NCBI GenBank assembly: GCA_020635825.1 | Contig: JACJZA010000012.1 | Location: 1-64,000, forward strand | Direction: 5' to 3' | Source: Flavobacteriales bacterium | GTDB taxonomy: Bacteria; Bacteroidota; Bacteroidia; Flavobacteriales_E; Vicingaceae | Length of the DNA stretch: 64,000 nucleotides | Shown: positions 42,910 to 51,457 of the stretch, piece by piece | Layout: the number at the start of each line of letters is the position of its first letter | How positions within the stretch are numbered: the first letter of the stretch is position 1 | Notes under the pieces: model-generated | Seen by the model: the letters and a program-made list of their open reading frames with translations, nothing else | What the model was told of the DNA's origin: nothing | Database searches by the model: none | Made by a program: the position numbers and the translations under genes

Positions 42910-43815
42910 TTAATTTATTACAAATTCCATTTTAGCAGCTTGTATCTCTTCAGATCCTTCATAATCCAGCACACCTATTGCTAAATATTTTCCTTTTGGT
43001 AATTCATCAGGAATTACAAATGAAAAATCTCTGATTAGTTCCGGTACTATTGTAAACCGTTTTACAGTTAATCTTTGTTGTTTTCCATTATCTAAGTTAG
43101 TTAAATCTATGTAAGAAGTACAAAAAGCAATTCCATCACCTTTATTGGCTGCTTCGATTAATATTACTTTGGCACTGTCTTTTTCTTGCATGCTGAAGTT
43201 AGTAATTTCAACATTGTTGGTTACCACATTTGGTGGGTTTTGATAAACGAAAACCCCAAAAGCAAATGTTGGTATTACACCTAGTGCAACAGTCCCTTCG
43301 TTTTTTGATGGAGGTTCTAATGTTGAACGAGGTTCCTCTTGCTCAATCATAATAATATTCCAAGCAGCCTTATTTCCAGATTCATCAGTAGGAATACTAA
43401 CAGTAAACTTTACTTCTTTTTTTTCGCCTGGTAAAACTTCAATAAAAGTAGGAGAAATATTTAACCATTTTGAAAGAGAATATTTTCCTTCTCCTGCTGG
43501 AATGAAACTACTTTTTCCTTTACCATTCATGTTAAAGTCATAACTATTGACTTTAAATTTTTTGGCAGTCTCAGTGTCATTTTTAACAGATATTTTATAA
43601 GTTTTTACTTCTCCCGGTTTCATGTTCAAATGAAAATGTGCTGGAGAAACTGAAATTCCTTTTGTTTGATAATTATCCCCACTAGAATTAGAGGAGCTAT
43701 TGATTACTGCTGAACTTGTATCACTACTAATCACTTGATTACTATCTGTATCTTGAGCTTTTAAAAATGTAATACTCATTAATACAGAAACTGTATAAAT
43801 CAATCCCTTTCTCAT
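42910..43815 (-). CDS. PapD-like periplasmic chaperone-type protein
   Basis: The 301-residue protein has a signal peptide (1-20, ending LKA/QDT) and a mature chain that fits two Ig-like domains. Domain 1 starts GISVSPAHFHLNMKPGEVKT (about 54-73) and has the phrase FIEVLPGEKKEVKFTVSIPT; domain 2 follows IPTFAFGVFVYQ and ends KMEFVIN. This arrangement is that of pilus-assembly (PapD-like) chaperones. The classical subunit-anchoring Arg and Lys cannot be placed with confidence. It is the first gene of the five-gene run and sits directly before the small exported proteins. Confidence 0.78.
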   Translation of the reverse strand: MRKGLIYTVSVLMSITFLKAQDTDSNQVISSDTSSAVINSSSNSSGDNYQTKGISVSPAHFHLNMKPGEVKTYKISVKNDTETAKKFKVNSYDFNMNGKGKSSFIPAGEGKYSLSKWLNISPTFIEVLPGEKKEVKFTVSIPTDESGNKAAWNIIMIEQEEPRSTLEPPSKNEGTVALGVIPTFAFGVFVYQNPPNVVTNNVEITNFSMQEKDSAKVILIEAANKGDGIAFCTSYIDLTNLDNGKQQRLTVKRFTIVPELIRDFSFVIPDELPKGKYLAIGVLDYEGSEEIQAAKMEFVIN

Positions 43816-43970
43816 AAAATAGAACTATGTTTTAACCTATCTGTTAGCTAATATATAAAATTAGATGATAATTCTACGATATGCTTAAATAAAAAGTTAC
43901 CTTTTTATTACTATTTATAAGGGTTTTAAATAAAAATATGGATAAATCTATTTGGAAATCAATAGGTTTG

Positions 43971-44429
43971 CTAAAGGCATCTTTTTACTTTTTGTTCATG
44001 AGCCTTTTTACCTTCTACTGTAGATTGATTGCCTTCAAAAAGAATTTTACACTCACCCGTTTTCATTGCCTCTAACTCTTCCATTGCTTTATCAAAAACA
44101 TCATCATCTTCCGTTTCAAGCATAGTTTTCTCTAATTCTTTTTGCTTTTTAACGCAATCACAAAAAGACATTCCTCCGTTACTTTCACTTGGGTTTTCTG
44201 TATTTGCTTTAAGTGCCTCTTGAAGAGTCATTTCAGAATTTTCATCTACTTCTTCTTGATAAACTCCGGTTGAACTGGTATCGGCAGCTGTAAATTCTGC
44301 ATTAGCATCATCTATTTGTTGAACCTCAGTAGCTGTAGTGTCAATTTCTAAATTTTCGTCGGTAGTTACTTCAGAAGTACATCCAATAATAAAAAGAACA
44401 GAAAGAGTTATTAAAAATAATTGTTTCAT
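43971..44429 (-). CDS. Acidic lipoprotein with a conserved CxC segment
   Basis: The 152-residue protein has a lipobox (VLFIIGC, Cys17), a Thr/Asp/Glu-rich acidic linker (about 18-80) and a C-terminal helical segment with SFCDCVKKQKELEKTM and later ECKILF and KRCL. The Cys-x-Cys plus two further Cys are conserved in small Bacteroidota lipoproteins I recall, but no function is known. It lies between the ABC exporter and the chaperone-like gene, with a 155-base gap to the latter. Confidence 0.72.
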   Translation of the reverse strand: MKQLFLITLSVLFIIGCTSEVTTDENLEIDTTATEVQQIDDANAEFTAADTSSTGVYQEEVDENSEMTLQEALKANTENPSESNGGMSFCDCVKKQKELEKTMLETEDDDVFDKAMEELEAMKTGECKILFEGNQSTVEGKKAHEQKVKRCL

Positions 44430-44470
44430 CTTTAATGAGTTTTAGTTTGCCTAAAGATAAGGGTATTTTA

Positions 44471-46297
44471 TTAATTAGAGAAAGTTTGAAGGTCTGAAAG
44501 TCGTTTATAAATCCCTTCTCTGTTTATCAGTTCAGCATGAGTACCTCTTTCAGCTATTTTTCCTTGTTGCAGTACAATAATTTCATCAGCATTTTGAATG
44601 GTGGAAAGTCGATGAGCAATTACAATAGAAGTTCTATTTTGCATTAGTTTAAATAATGCATCTTGAACTAATTTTTCAGATTCGGTATCCAATGCAGAAG
44701 TTGCTTCATCTAAAATAAGTATTGGTGGGTTTTTTAAAACAGCACGAGCAATACTTAGGCGTTGACGCTGACCACCTGATAGTTTACTCCCTCGGTCACC
44801 AATGTTGGTCTCATACCCATTTTCTAATTGAGAAATAAATTCGTGTGCATTGGCAATTTTAGCGGCTTCAATTACTTGTTCTTTTGTCGCATTTTCAGAA
44901 CCAAAAGAAATGTTATTGAAAATCGTATCGTTAAAAAGAATAGATTCTTGAGTAACCACTCCAATAAAACTTCTAAGATTGTCTAACTTCAAATCTTTAA
45001 TATTTACTCCATCAATCTCGATACTTCCCGAAGTCACATCATAAAAACGAGGTAATAAATCGGCAAAAGTAGATTTCCCACCTCCCGATTCACCTACTAG
45101 AGCAATGGTTTTTCCTTTTTCAATATTGATGTCTATTTCATTTAGAACTAATTCATTAGTATAACCAAAAGATACATTTTTGTAGTGAATATTATTAGTA
45201 AAAGAAGATAGCGATTTTGGGTTTTCTATTTCCTTAATATTGTTTTCCGCTTTAATCAATTCATCTATTCTTTCGGCTGATGCTGCTCCTTTTTGAATAA
45301 TAGAATAAGCACTTGAAATGGCTTTAATAGGACTTAATAATCTTGCAAAAATGATAATGTATCCTATAAATTCACCACCATTAAAATTACTTTCTCCATC
45401 TAACACTAAGCTTCCACCATAGTAAGCTAAAGTAACCATAACGGTTGATCCTAAAAATTCACTTAAAGGTGATGCTGAATCTCGTTTTCGCATCATTTTT
45501 AAATGAAGATCAGTATAGTCTTGATTTAGAGTTTGAAATTTTCGGTCAACTGTTTTTTCTGCATGAAAAGCTTTAATTATACGCAACCCACCTAATGATT
45601 CTTCAACGCTAGAAAGTAATTCTCCCATTTGAGACTGAAGCTTACCCGATGTTTTTTTTAAACTTTTTCCAACTCTTCCAATAATAAAACCGCTGGTTGG
45701 AAGTAGTATTAAAGAAAATAAAGTAAGCTTAGGATTCATCCCAATCATAACTACTAAAGAAAGTGTAACTGAAATAGGTTCTTTAAACATTAATTCTAAT
45801 GAATTAAGTATCGACCATTCCACTTCCTGTACATCAGTTGTTACTCTAGAAATAATATCTCCTTTTTTTTCTTCAGAATAAAATAATAGAGGCAATGAAA
45901 GAAGTTTGGTGTGGAGTTCGTTTCTCATGTCTCTTACAACTCCAGTTCTTAGCACAGCTATAAAAAACATGGCTCCATAACGGAATAGGTTTTTTAATAA
46001 AAACATAACCCCAACTAGAACACAAACAAATAATAAGACTTTAATTTTGTTATCGTCTTCAATATACTGACTGGCAGTATAATTAAAGTAAGCTTCAAAA
46101 TAATCTTTAGAAAAAGAAAAATCAGGCTTCTCTGAAATGGTAATAGTGGATTGTTCGAATAAAATATTTAAAAAAGGAACAAATAAAAGCATAGAAAGCA
46201 GTTCAAATATAACTGCCAAAATATTGAAGACAATATTTAAAAGAGCATAAACCTTATAATTTAAGGCGTATTTAATTATGTTTTTAAAGCTCTTCAT
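44471..46297 (-). CDS. MsbA-like ABC exporter (membrane and ATPase domains fused)
   Basis: The 608 residues combine a six-helix exporter transmembrane domain (about 1-320) with an ATPase domain: Walker A GESGGGKS (402-409), Q-loop TQESILF, signature LSGGQRQR, Walker B ILILDEATSALD and the H-loop IAHRLST. This is the arrangement of lipid A/multidrug half-transporters that act as homodimers. Substrate specificity cannot be read from sequence; export of lipid A core or a drug is likely. It starts 4 bases after purB ends, so the two may be cotranscribed. Confidence 0.92.
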   Translation of the reverse strand: MKSFKNIIKYALNYKVYALLNIVFNILAVIFELLSMLLFVPFLNILFEQSTITISEKPDFSFSKDYFEAYFNYTASQYIEDDNKIKVLLFVCVLVGVMFLLKNLFRYGAMFFIAVLRTGVVRDMRNELHTKLLSLPLLFYSEEKKGDIISRVTTDVQEVEWSILNSLELMFKEPISVTLSLVVMIGMNPKLTLFSLILLPTSGFIIGRVGKSLKKTSGKLQSQMGELLSSVEESLGGLRIIKAFHAEKTVDRKFQTLNQDYTDLHLKMMRKRDSASPLSEFLGSTVMVTLAYYGGSLVLDGESNFNGGEFIGYIIIFARLLSPIKAISSAYSIIQKGAASAERIDELIKAENNIKEIENPKSLSSFTNNIHYKNVSFGYTNELVLNEIDINIEKGKTIALVGESGGGKSTFADLLPRFYDVTSGSIEIDGVNIKDLKLDNLRSFIGVVTQESILFNDTIFNNISFGSENATKEQVIEAAKIANAHEFISQLENGYETNIGDRGSKLSGGQRQRLSIARAVLKNPPILILDEATSALDTESEKLVQDALFKLMQNRTSIVIAHRLSTIQNADEIIVLQQGKIAERGTHAELINREGIYKRLSDLQTFSN

Positions 46298-46301
46298 TTA
46301 T

Positions 46302-47654
46302 TTAGAATAAGTTTACTCCTGTGTAGTTGTATGGTGTAATTTTCTTTAATTCTGCTTTTACAGTTTCATTAACGTTTAAAGTATCAATAAAATTTGCAAT
46401 TGAATTTGCAGTTATTTTTTCATTGGTTCTAGTAAGCTCCTTTAGAGCTTCATAAGGTTTTGGGTAACCTTCTCTTCTTAATACGGTTTGAATTGCTTCT
46501 GCAGCAACAGCCCAATTGTTTTCTAAATCTTCTTTAATTTTTGCTTCATTGATTAATAACTTGTTCAATCCTTTTATCAAAGAAGCTAAAGAAATTACAG
46601 TGTGACCAATAGGAACACCTACATTTCTTAAAACGGTTGAATCTGTTAAATCTCTTTGCAATCTAGAAATAGGAAGCTTAGCAGATAAGTGTTCAAAAAT
46701 TGCATTGGCAATTCCTAAGTTTCCTTCCGAATTTTCGAAATCAATTGGGTTTACCTTGTGAGGCATAGCTGATGAACCTATTTCTCCTTCTTTAATTTTT
46801 TGTTTAAAATAATCCATTGAAACATAAGTCCACACATCTCTATCTAAATCAATAATAATGTTGTTGATTCTTTTTAAGCCATCAAAAAGAGCAGCTAAAT
46901 TGTCGTAGTGTTCAATTTGTGTAGTAGTTTGAGACCGATCTAAACCTAAAGAATTATTGACAAAATTGTTTGCAAAATCAATCCAATTATATTCCGGATA
47001 AGCAACATGATGAGCATTTAGATTTCCGGTTGCACCACCAAACTTTGCAGAAAAAGGAACAGCTTTTACTTGTTCTAATTGTTTTTCAATTCGTTCAATA
47101 AACACAAAAAACTCTTTTCCAAGTTTAGTAGGGGAGGCTGGTTGTCCATGTGTTTTTGCCAACATAGGGATGTTCTTCCATTCTTGAGCTTTAGTTTTTA
47201 AAATAGATAAAGCTTCATTAAGCATTGGATAATAAACATCTTCTAAAGCTTCCTTCAATGATAATGGAACAGAAGTATTGTTGATGTCTTGTGAAGTTAA
47301 ACCAAAGTGAACGAATTCTTTTTGTTCATTAATTCCAAGTGCAGTGAATTTATCTTTAATAAAATATTCAACTGCTTTTACATCATGATTGGTGGTTTTT
47401 TCAATTTCTTTAACAGCTAAAGCGTCATTATTATTGAAATTTCTATAAATATCCCTAATAGAATTATAAAGAGATTTATCAAAGTTTTTTAACTGAGGTA
47501 ATGGGAGTTCGCATAATGAAATAAAATATTCAATTTCAACTCTTACACGATATTGAATCAATGCAGCTTCAGAAAAATAACTTCCTAAATTTTTGGTTAC
47601 TCTTCTATATCTTCCATCTATTGGGGAGATGGCTGTTAATTCTGTTAACTCCAT
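46302..47654 (-). CDS. purB: Adenylosuccinate lyase
   Basis: PurB releases fumarate from adenylosuccinate and from SAICAR in purine synthesis. The 450 residues carry the fumarase/lyase signature GSSAMPHKVNPIDFENSEGN (near 295) with the catalytic serine loop, the TKLGKEFFVF segment, and TSQDINNTSVPL (about 125). The N-terminus ELTAISPIDGRY is typical. A -7 box lies 24 bases before the ATG. Confidence 0.96.
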   Translation of the reverse strand: MELTELTAISPIDGRYRRVTKNLGSYFSEAALIQYRVRVEIEYFISLCELPLPQLKNFDKSLYNSIRDIYRNFNNNDALAVKEIEKTTNHDVKAVEYFIKDKFTALGINEQKEFVHFGLTSQDINNTSVPLSLKEALEDVYYPMLNEALSILKTKAQEWKNIPMLAKTHGQPASPTKLGKEFFVFIERIEKQLEQVKAVPFSAKFGGATGNLNAHHVAYPEYNWIDFANNFVNNSLGLDRSQTTTQIEHYDNLAALFDGLKRINNIIIDLDRDVWTYVSMDYFKQKIKEGEIGSSAMPHKVNPIDFENSEGNLGIANAIFEHLSAKLPISRLQRDLTDSTVLRNVGVPIGHTVISLASLIKGLNKLLINEAKIKEDLENNWAVAAEAIQTVLRREGYPKPYEALKELTRTNEKITANSIANFIDTLNVNETVKAELKKITPYNYTGVNLF

Positions 47655-47678
47655 TTATATTAATTTTTGTTAAAAAGG

Positions 47679-47686
47679 CAAAAGTA
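47679..47686 (-). promoter_or_regulatory. Candidate -7 box for purB
   Basis: TACTTTTG on the minus strand matches TAnnTTTG and lies 24 bases before the purB start. Confidence 0.5.
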
Positions 47687-47722
47687 ACGCTTTTAGTCAG
47701 AATATTTAGGTTGATTTATATG

Positions 47723-47730
47723 TATATTTG
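47723..47730 (+). promoter_or_regulatory. Candidate -7 box for the EI24-mqnA operon
   Basis: TATATTTG matches TAnnTTTG exactly. It ends directly before an in-frame ATG at 47731, so translation more likely begins at ATG 47755. Confidence 0.5.
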
Positions 47731-47754
47731 ATGTTGAAAAAACACATTATTAAG

Positions 47755-48579
47755 ATGTTTAAAAACTTTGGTGTAGGGTTAAGAGCTTATGGAAAAGCGA
47801 TAGAATTGGTTTTTTCCAAACATTTATGGTGGTGCTTGTTATTTCCAATAGCATTAAACATTGTTTTTTTAGTGGCTGGATGGTTAGGTATTGGCTCATT
47901 GAGTGAATATGTAGAAACTTGGTTGGAAAATCTTTTAAAAATTGATAAAGATTCATTTTGGGGTGCAGAGTTTTTAGCTCCGGTTTCAAATTATTTAGCA
48001 GGTATAGCTGGTGGCATTGTATGGGTTTTATTAAAATTTATTTTCTTTTTTGTTTTTGCTTATTTTGGAGGGTATATCATTATAATTTGTTTATCACCAG
48101 TATTTGCTTTCTTATCAGAAAGAACCGAAGAATTATTGACTGGGAATGAGTATCCATTTAATGGTGACCAAATGATGAGAGATGTGGTTAGAGGGGTGCT
48201 AATTGCTTTTCGTAATTTGTTCATTGAGTTGGGCTATATGATTTTGGTTTTTATTCTAGGTTTATTTATACCTTTTGTGGGAGGTTTAGTAGGCTCAGTT
48301 TTTTTGTTTGTAATCTCAGCTTATTTCTATGGTTTTTCTTTTATTGATTATACCAATGAGAGAAGAAGATTGACTGTAAAACAAAGTGTAAATTTTATGC
48401 GTCAAAATAAAGGATTGGCAATTGCAAATGGATTGATTTTCTCATTGTTTTTATTAATTCCATGGTGTGGTGTTACTCTTTCTGGCTTTGTTGCAATATT
48501 TTCTGTAGTAGCTGCAACCATATCAATACACGAAGTTGTAAATTTGTCCAATAATCCTTACGCGAAAAAGAAAAGTTAA
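47755..48579 (+). CDS. EI24 domain-containing membrane protein (CysZ-like)
   Basis: From ATG 47755 the product has 274 residues with four to six membrane helices and the EI24/CysZ pattern (GVGLRAYGKAIELVFS near the N-terminus, a GGYIIIICLSPVFAFLSERTE loop region, and AYFYGFSFIDYTNERR). Upstream starts at 47728 or 47731 overlap the -7 box and are unlikely. CysZ is a sulphate transporter; many Bacteroidota EI24 proteins have no known substrate. It is directly upstream of mqnA (1 base apart). Confidence 0.82.
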   Translation: MFKNFGVGLRAYGKAIELVFSKHLWWCLLFPIALNIVFLVAGWLGIGSLSEYVETWLENLLKIDKDSFWGAEFLAPVSNYLAGIAGGIVWVLLKFIFFFVFAYFGGYIIIICLSPVFAFLSERTEELLTGNEYPFNGDQMMRDVVRGVLIAFRNLFIELGYMILVFILGLFIPFVGGLVGSVFLFVISAYFYGFSFIDYTNERRRLTVKQSVNFMRQNKGLAIANGLIFSLFLLIPWCGVTLSGFVAIFSVVAATISIHEVVNLSNNPYAKKKS

Positions 48580-48580
48580 G

Positions 48581-49327
48581 TTGAAGATAAAGGTATCGTT
48601 GGTTTCTTATCTAAATGCCATTCCTTTTTTATATGGCATTAAAAACTCCAAAATTCAGGAAGAAATAGAATTGCATTTAGATATTCCTTCTGATTGTGCA
48701 AAAAAGCTAATATATAATGAAGTTGATTTGGGATTAGTTCCGGTTGCTATCATTCCACAACTAAAAGAACATTACATCATTTCTGATTATTGTATTGGAG
48801 CCCAAGGGAAAGTTAATTCAGTTCTTTTGGTTAGTGATGTTCCCTTAAATGAAATTAAAGAAGTTTTACTTGATTATCAATCAAAAACTTCTGTTAACTT
48901 AGTAAAAGTGCTAGCTAAAAATCTTTGGAAAATAAATCCTATTTGGAAAGATAGTAAAGAAGGGTTTGAGAACAATATAGAAGGAAATGTGGCTGGTGTT
49001 ATTATCGGTGATAGAACTTTTCATCTCCCTAAAAAATTCAAATACCAATATGATTTAGCTGAAGAGTGGCAAAAGTTAACAGGGTTACCTTTTACTTTTG
49101 CATGCTGGGTAGCCAATAAAAAATTGCCAGCGGAATTTGTTTATGAGTTAAATAAAACTTTTCAAAAAGGAGTTTCAAATAAAGAAGATTCAATTTCATT
49201 AGGAGAAGGAAGAGGAGTAGAAAGTGAAAGTTTGTTGAATTACCTTAATAATGATATCGATTATATATTGGACGAAACCAAGATTAAATCAATTGATTTG
49301 TTTTTAAAATACTTAGCTAAAATATAG
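48581..49327 (+). CDS. mqnA: Menaquinone biosynthesis protein MqnA (chorismate dehydratase-like)
   Basis: MqnA dehydrates chorismate in the futalosine route to menaquinone. The 248 residues start at TTG 48581, one base after the EI24 stop (TAAGTTG). Family features include the VSYLNAIPFLYGI N-terminus, DIPSDCAKKL, EVDLGLVPVAIIP and GDRTFHLPKK. The segment SISLGEGRGVESE (about 207-219) near the C-terminus looks like a translated short repeat and may be an insertion. MqnA and MqnD share a fold, but the SYLNAIP start favours MqnA. Confidence 0.86.
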   Translation: MKIKVSLVSYLNAIPFLYGIKNSKIQEEIELHLDIPSDCAKKLIYNEVDLGLVPVAIIPQLKEHYIISDYCIGAQGKVNSVLLVSDVPLNEIKEVLLDYQSKTSVNLVKVLAKNLWKINPIWKDSKEGFENNIEGNVAGVIIGDRTFHLPKKFKYQYDLAEEWQKLTGLPFTFACWVANKKLPAEFVYELNKTFQKGVSNKEDSISLGEGRGVESESLLNYLNNDIDYILDETKIKSIDLFLKYLAKI

Positions 49328-49398
49328 TCTTATTTAACAAAAACATTTTTGTTCATATTCTTTCATAACATTCTTTTTTAAATTTTAGCCTTATTCAC

Positions 49399-49406
49399 TA
49401 CATTTG
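49399..49406 (+). promoter_or_regulatory. Candidate -7 box for the TPR/PD40 gene
   Basis: TACATTTG matches TAnnTTTG and lies 66 bases before ATG 49473, implying a roughly 60-base leader. It rules out the longer frame from 49404. Confidence 0.5.
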
Positions 49407-49472
49407 TTTTATAGGGTAAACAAATGGCATGGATTCTGTGTTGATGATACACCCAACAAAATGATTTATACA

Positions 49473-51107
49473 ATGAAACAATTTTATTTTACAATTTTAA
49501 TTTTTGGATCACTTCTTACTTTCTCTAATCATGCCTTTTCGCAAGATGATAAAACTGGAATGGTTGGTTATAAAATGAAAATGGCTGATGCTCGCCATCA
49601 ATATTTAAATGGAAACATTAGAGGCGGTTTATTGGTTTATCGTGAGTTGTTAAAGGAGTTTACCAATGATGCGATGATTAATTTTAGAATGGGAGAATGC
49701 TATTTTGATTTAAAAGAATGGGAATTATCAGTTGAATATTATCAAAATGCAAAAAACTTAAATGACAAGATTGTACCTGAATTGTATTATAAATTGGGAG
49801 AAGCTTACCACAGAAATAATCAATTAGATAAGGCCAAAGAATCATTAACTACTTTTCAAACTTCAGCAAGTAAGAAAACCTTAAAATCTTATGATGTTTC
49901 TAAATTACTATCTCAGGTAGATTATGCTACTAAAATGACAGAATCGCCTGTAAAAGTTGATATCATCAATTTGGGTAAAAACATTAATTCTAGAGGTGGT
50001 GATTATGCTCCATCTATTTCTGCTGACGGAAAAACAATGATTTTTACTTCAAGAAGATCAGACACGAAAGGAGGGGGAGTTGATAAAGCTGGTGATTATA
50101 AATATTTTGAAGATATCTATATTGCAGAGTGGGATTCTGTCAATAATGAATGGGGTAAAGCACTCCCAATAGAAGGGAAATTAAACACAGAAGGACATGA
50201 TGCCAGCTTAAGCATTTCACCTGATGGAAAGCAAATTTATATTTATCGTAATGATGGAAGCTTATACATAGGTGACATATTTGTTTCTAAGAAAAGAAGT
50301 TCAGGAACTTGGGGTAATCCTCAAGCACTTGATAAACCAATAAATTCATCTTATTTTGAGAGTTCTGCTTCTTTATCAGCTGATGGAAATAGATTATATT
50401 TTGTAAGTGAGAGAGAACAAAAAAAATATAACCCTCAGGGTAAAGGTGATATTTATGTAGTTGAAAAAATATCTAAATCTACTTGGGGAGAACCATTTAA
50501 TTTAGGTTCTGTTATTAATACTCCTGAAGATGAAATTTCTGTATTTATTCATCCTGATGGAAAAACTTTATTTTTCAGTTCAAAAGGTCATTTGTCAATG
50601 GGAGGTTACGATATTTTTATGAGTAAAATGCAAGAAGATGGTACATGGTCTAAACCAGAAAATTTGGGTTATCCAATCAATACAGTTGATGACGATGTAC
50701 ATTTTATTCTAGGAACAGATGGCAAAATAGCTCATTATTCAACTGTGAAGAAAGATGGGTTAGGAGAAAGAGATATCTATAAAATCGATATGAGTAATTA
50801 CGATTTGTTAAAAGGAGTACAAACAAATTTGTCAATCATTCAAGGTGTGGTAGAAGCACAATTGGATGGTGCAAAAATATCAGCAGAAATTACATTTACA
50901 GATGCTAGCGGAAAAGTGATAGGAAGAACTATTACTGATGAAGAAGGCAATTATTTTATTACCTTACCTGGAAATGCAAAATATGATATTTCTGTCACTG
51001 CAGATGGATATCAGCCTTCAAAAAAGAATGTTGAATTGAAGTTGGGCAATGGAAAAACTCATATAGAAAATTATGTTTTTCAGTTAGAAATTACACCAGC
51101 TGAATAA
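49473..51107 (+). CDS. PorE-like exported protein: TPR, WD40-like propeller, carboxypeptidase-regulatory domain
   Basis: The 544-residue product starts at ATG 49473 with a signal peptide (ending AFS/QDD). TPR repeats (about 30-150) are followed by a PD40 beta-propeller (about 170-440; repeated SADGKTMIFTSRR, SPDGKQIYIYR, HPDGKTLFFSSKG) and a carboxypeptidase-regulatory-like domain (about 455-540). P. gingivalis PorE has this order plus a C-terminal OmpA domain, which is missing here, so peptidoglycan anchoring would need another route. A T9SS accessory role is possible. The next gene starts one base after its stop. Confidence 0.82.
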   Translation: MKQFYFTILIFGSLLTFSNHAFSQDDKTGMVGYKMKMADARHQYLNGNIRGGLLVYRELLKEFTNDAMINFRMGECYFDLKEWELSVEYYQNAKNLNDKIVPELYYKLGEAYHRNNQLDKAKESLTTFQTSASKKTLKSYDVSKLLSQVDYATKMTESPVKVDIINLGKNINSRGGDYAPSISADGKTMIFTSRRSDTKGGGVDKAGDYKYFEDIYIAEWDSVNNEWGKALPIEGKLNTEGHDASLSISPDGKQIYIYRNDGSLYIGDIFVSKKRSSGTWGNPQALDKPINSSYFESSASLSADGNRLYFVSEREQKKYNPQGKGDIYVVEKISKSTWGEPFNLGSVINTPEDEISVFIHPDGKTLFFSSKGHLSMGGYDIFMSKMQEDGTWSKPENLGYPINTVDDDVHFILGTDGKIAHYSTVKKDGLGERDIYKIDMSNYDLLKGVQTNLSIIQGVVEAQLDGAKISAEITFTDASGKVIGRTITDEEGNYFITLPGNAKYDISVTADGYQPSKKNVELKLGNGKTHIENYVFQLEITPAE

Positions 51108-51108
51108 A

Positions 51109-51456
51109 ATGTATGATGCACATAATTTAATTATCGATTCAGAAAATAACCGCTTTAAAACTTATGTGAAGTTTTTAGGTTTTAAAGTAGGGGAGTGGAA
51201 AGAATTACCTCAATTTACTTTTATCGCTATAACAAAAGTTAGGTTTTCCAAAACCGTTAGCTCTCCTAAATTAATGGGCAACCAAAATTGTACCAGTAAT
51301 TTTAGTGATTATAAGTTTTGTGTATTTCTATGTATAGACTCAAGAAAAAAATATTTGGTGTTTAAAGGAGATTATGAGGATGCCATTAAAGTTGCAAGTT
51401 CTCTTAAAGATTATCTCAAAATAAGTGTTGAAGATTTTGTAAAATTAGAAAGTTAA
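51109..51456 (+). CDS. Conserved small protein, possible PH-like fold, function unknown
   Basis: The 115-residue protein has no signal peptide or membrane helix. An initial strand pair (LIIDSENNRFKTYVKF), a FGFKVGEW-like turn, several further strands and a closing helix (DYEDAIKVASSLKDYLKI) resemble bacterial PH-domain proteins; this is inference. It is one base after the PorE-like gene, so the two are translationally coupled. It ends one base before the convergent 1813-residue gene with no terminator between them. Confidence 0.6.
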   Translation: MYDAHNLIIDSENNRFKTYVKFLGFKVGEWKELPQFTFIAITKVRFSKTVSSPKLMGNQNCTSNFSDYKFCVFLCIDSRKKYLVFKGDYEDAIKVASSLKDYLKISVEDFVKLES

Positions 51457-51457
51457 T

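Noticed and set aside
43888..43909. AT-only hairpin as a terminator for the acidic lipoprotein gene
   Set aside because: The stem is almost pure A/T and weak, and no strong T run follows, so the evidence is insufficient.
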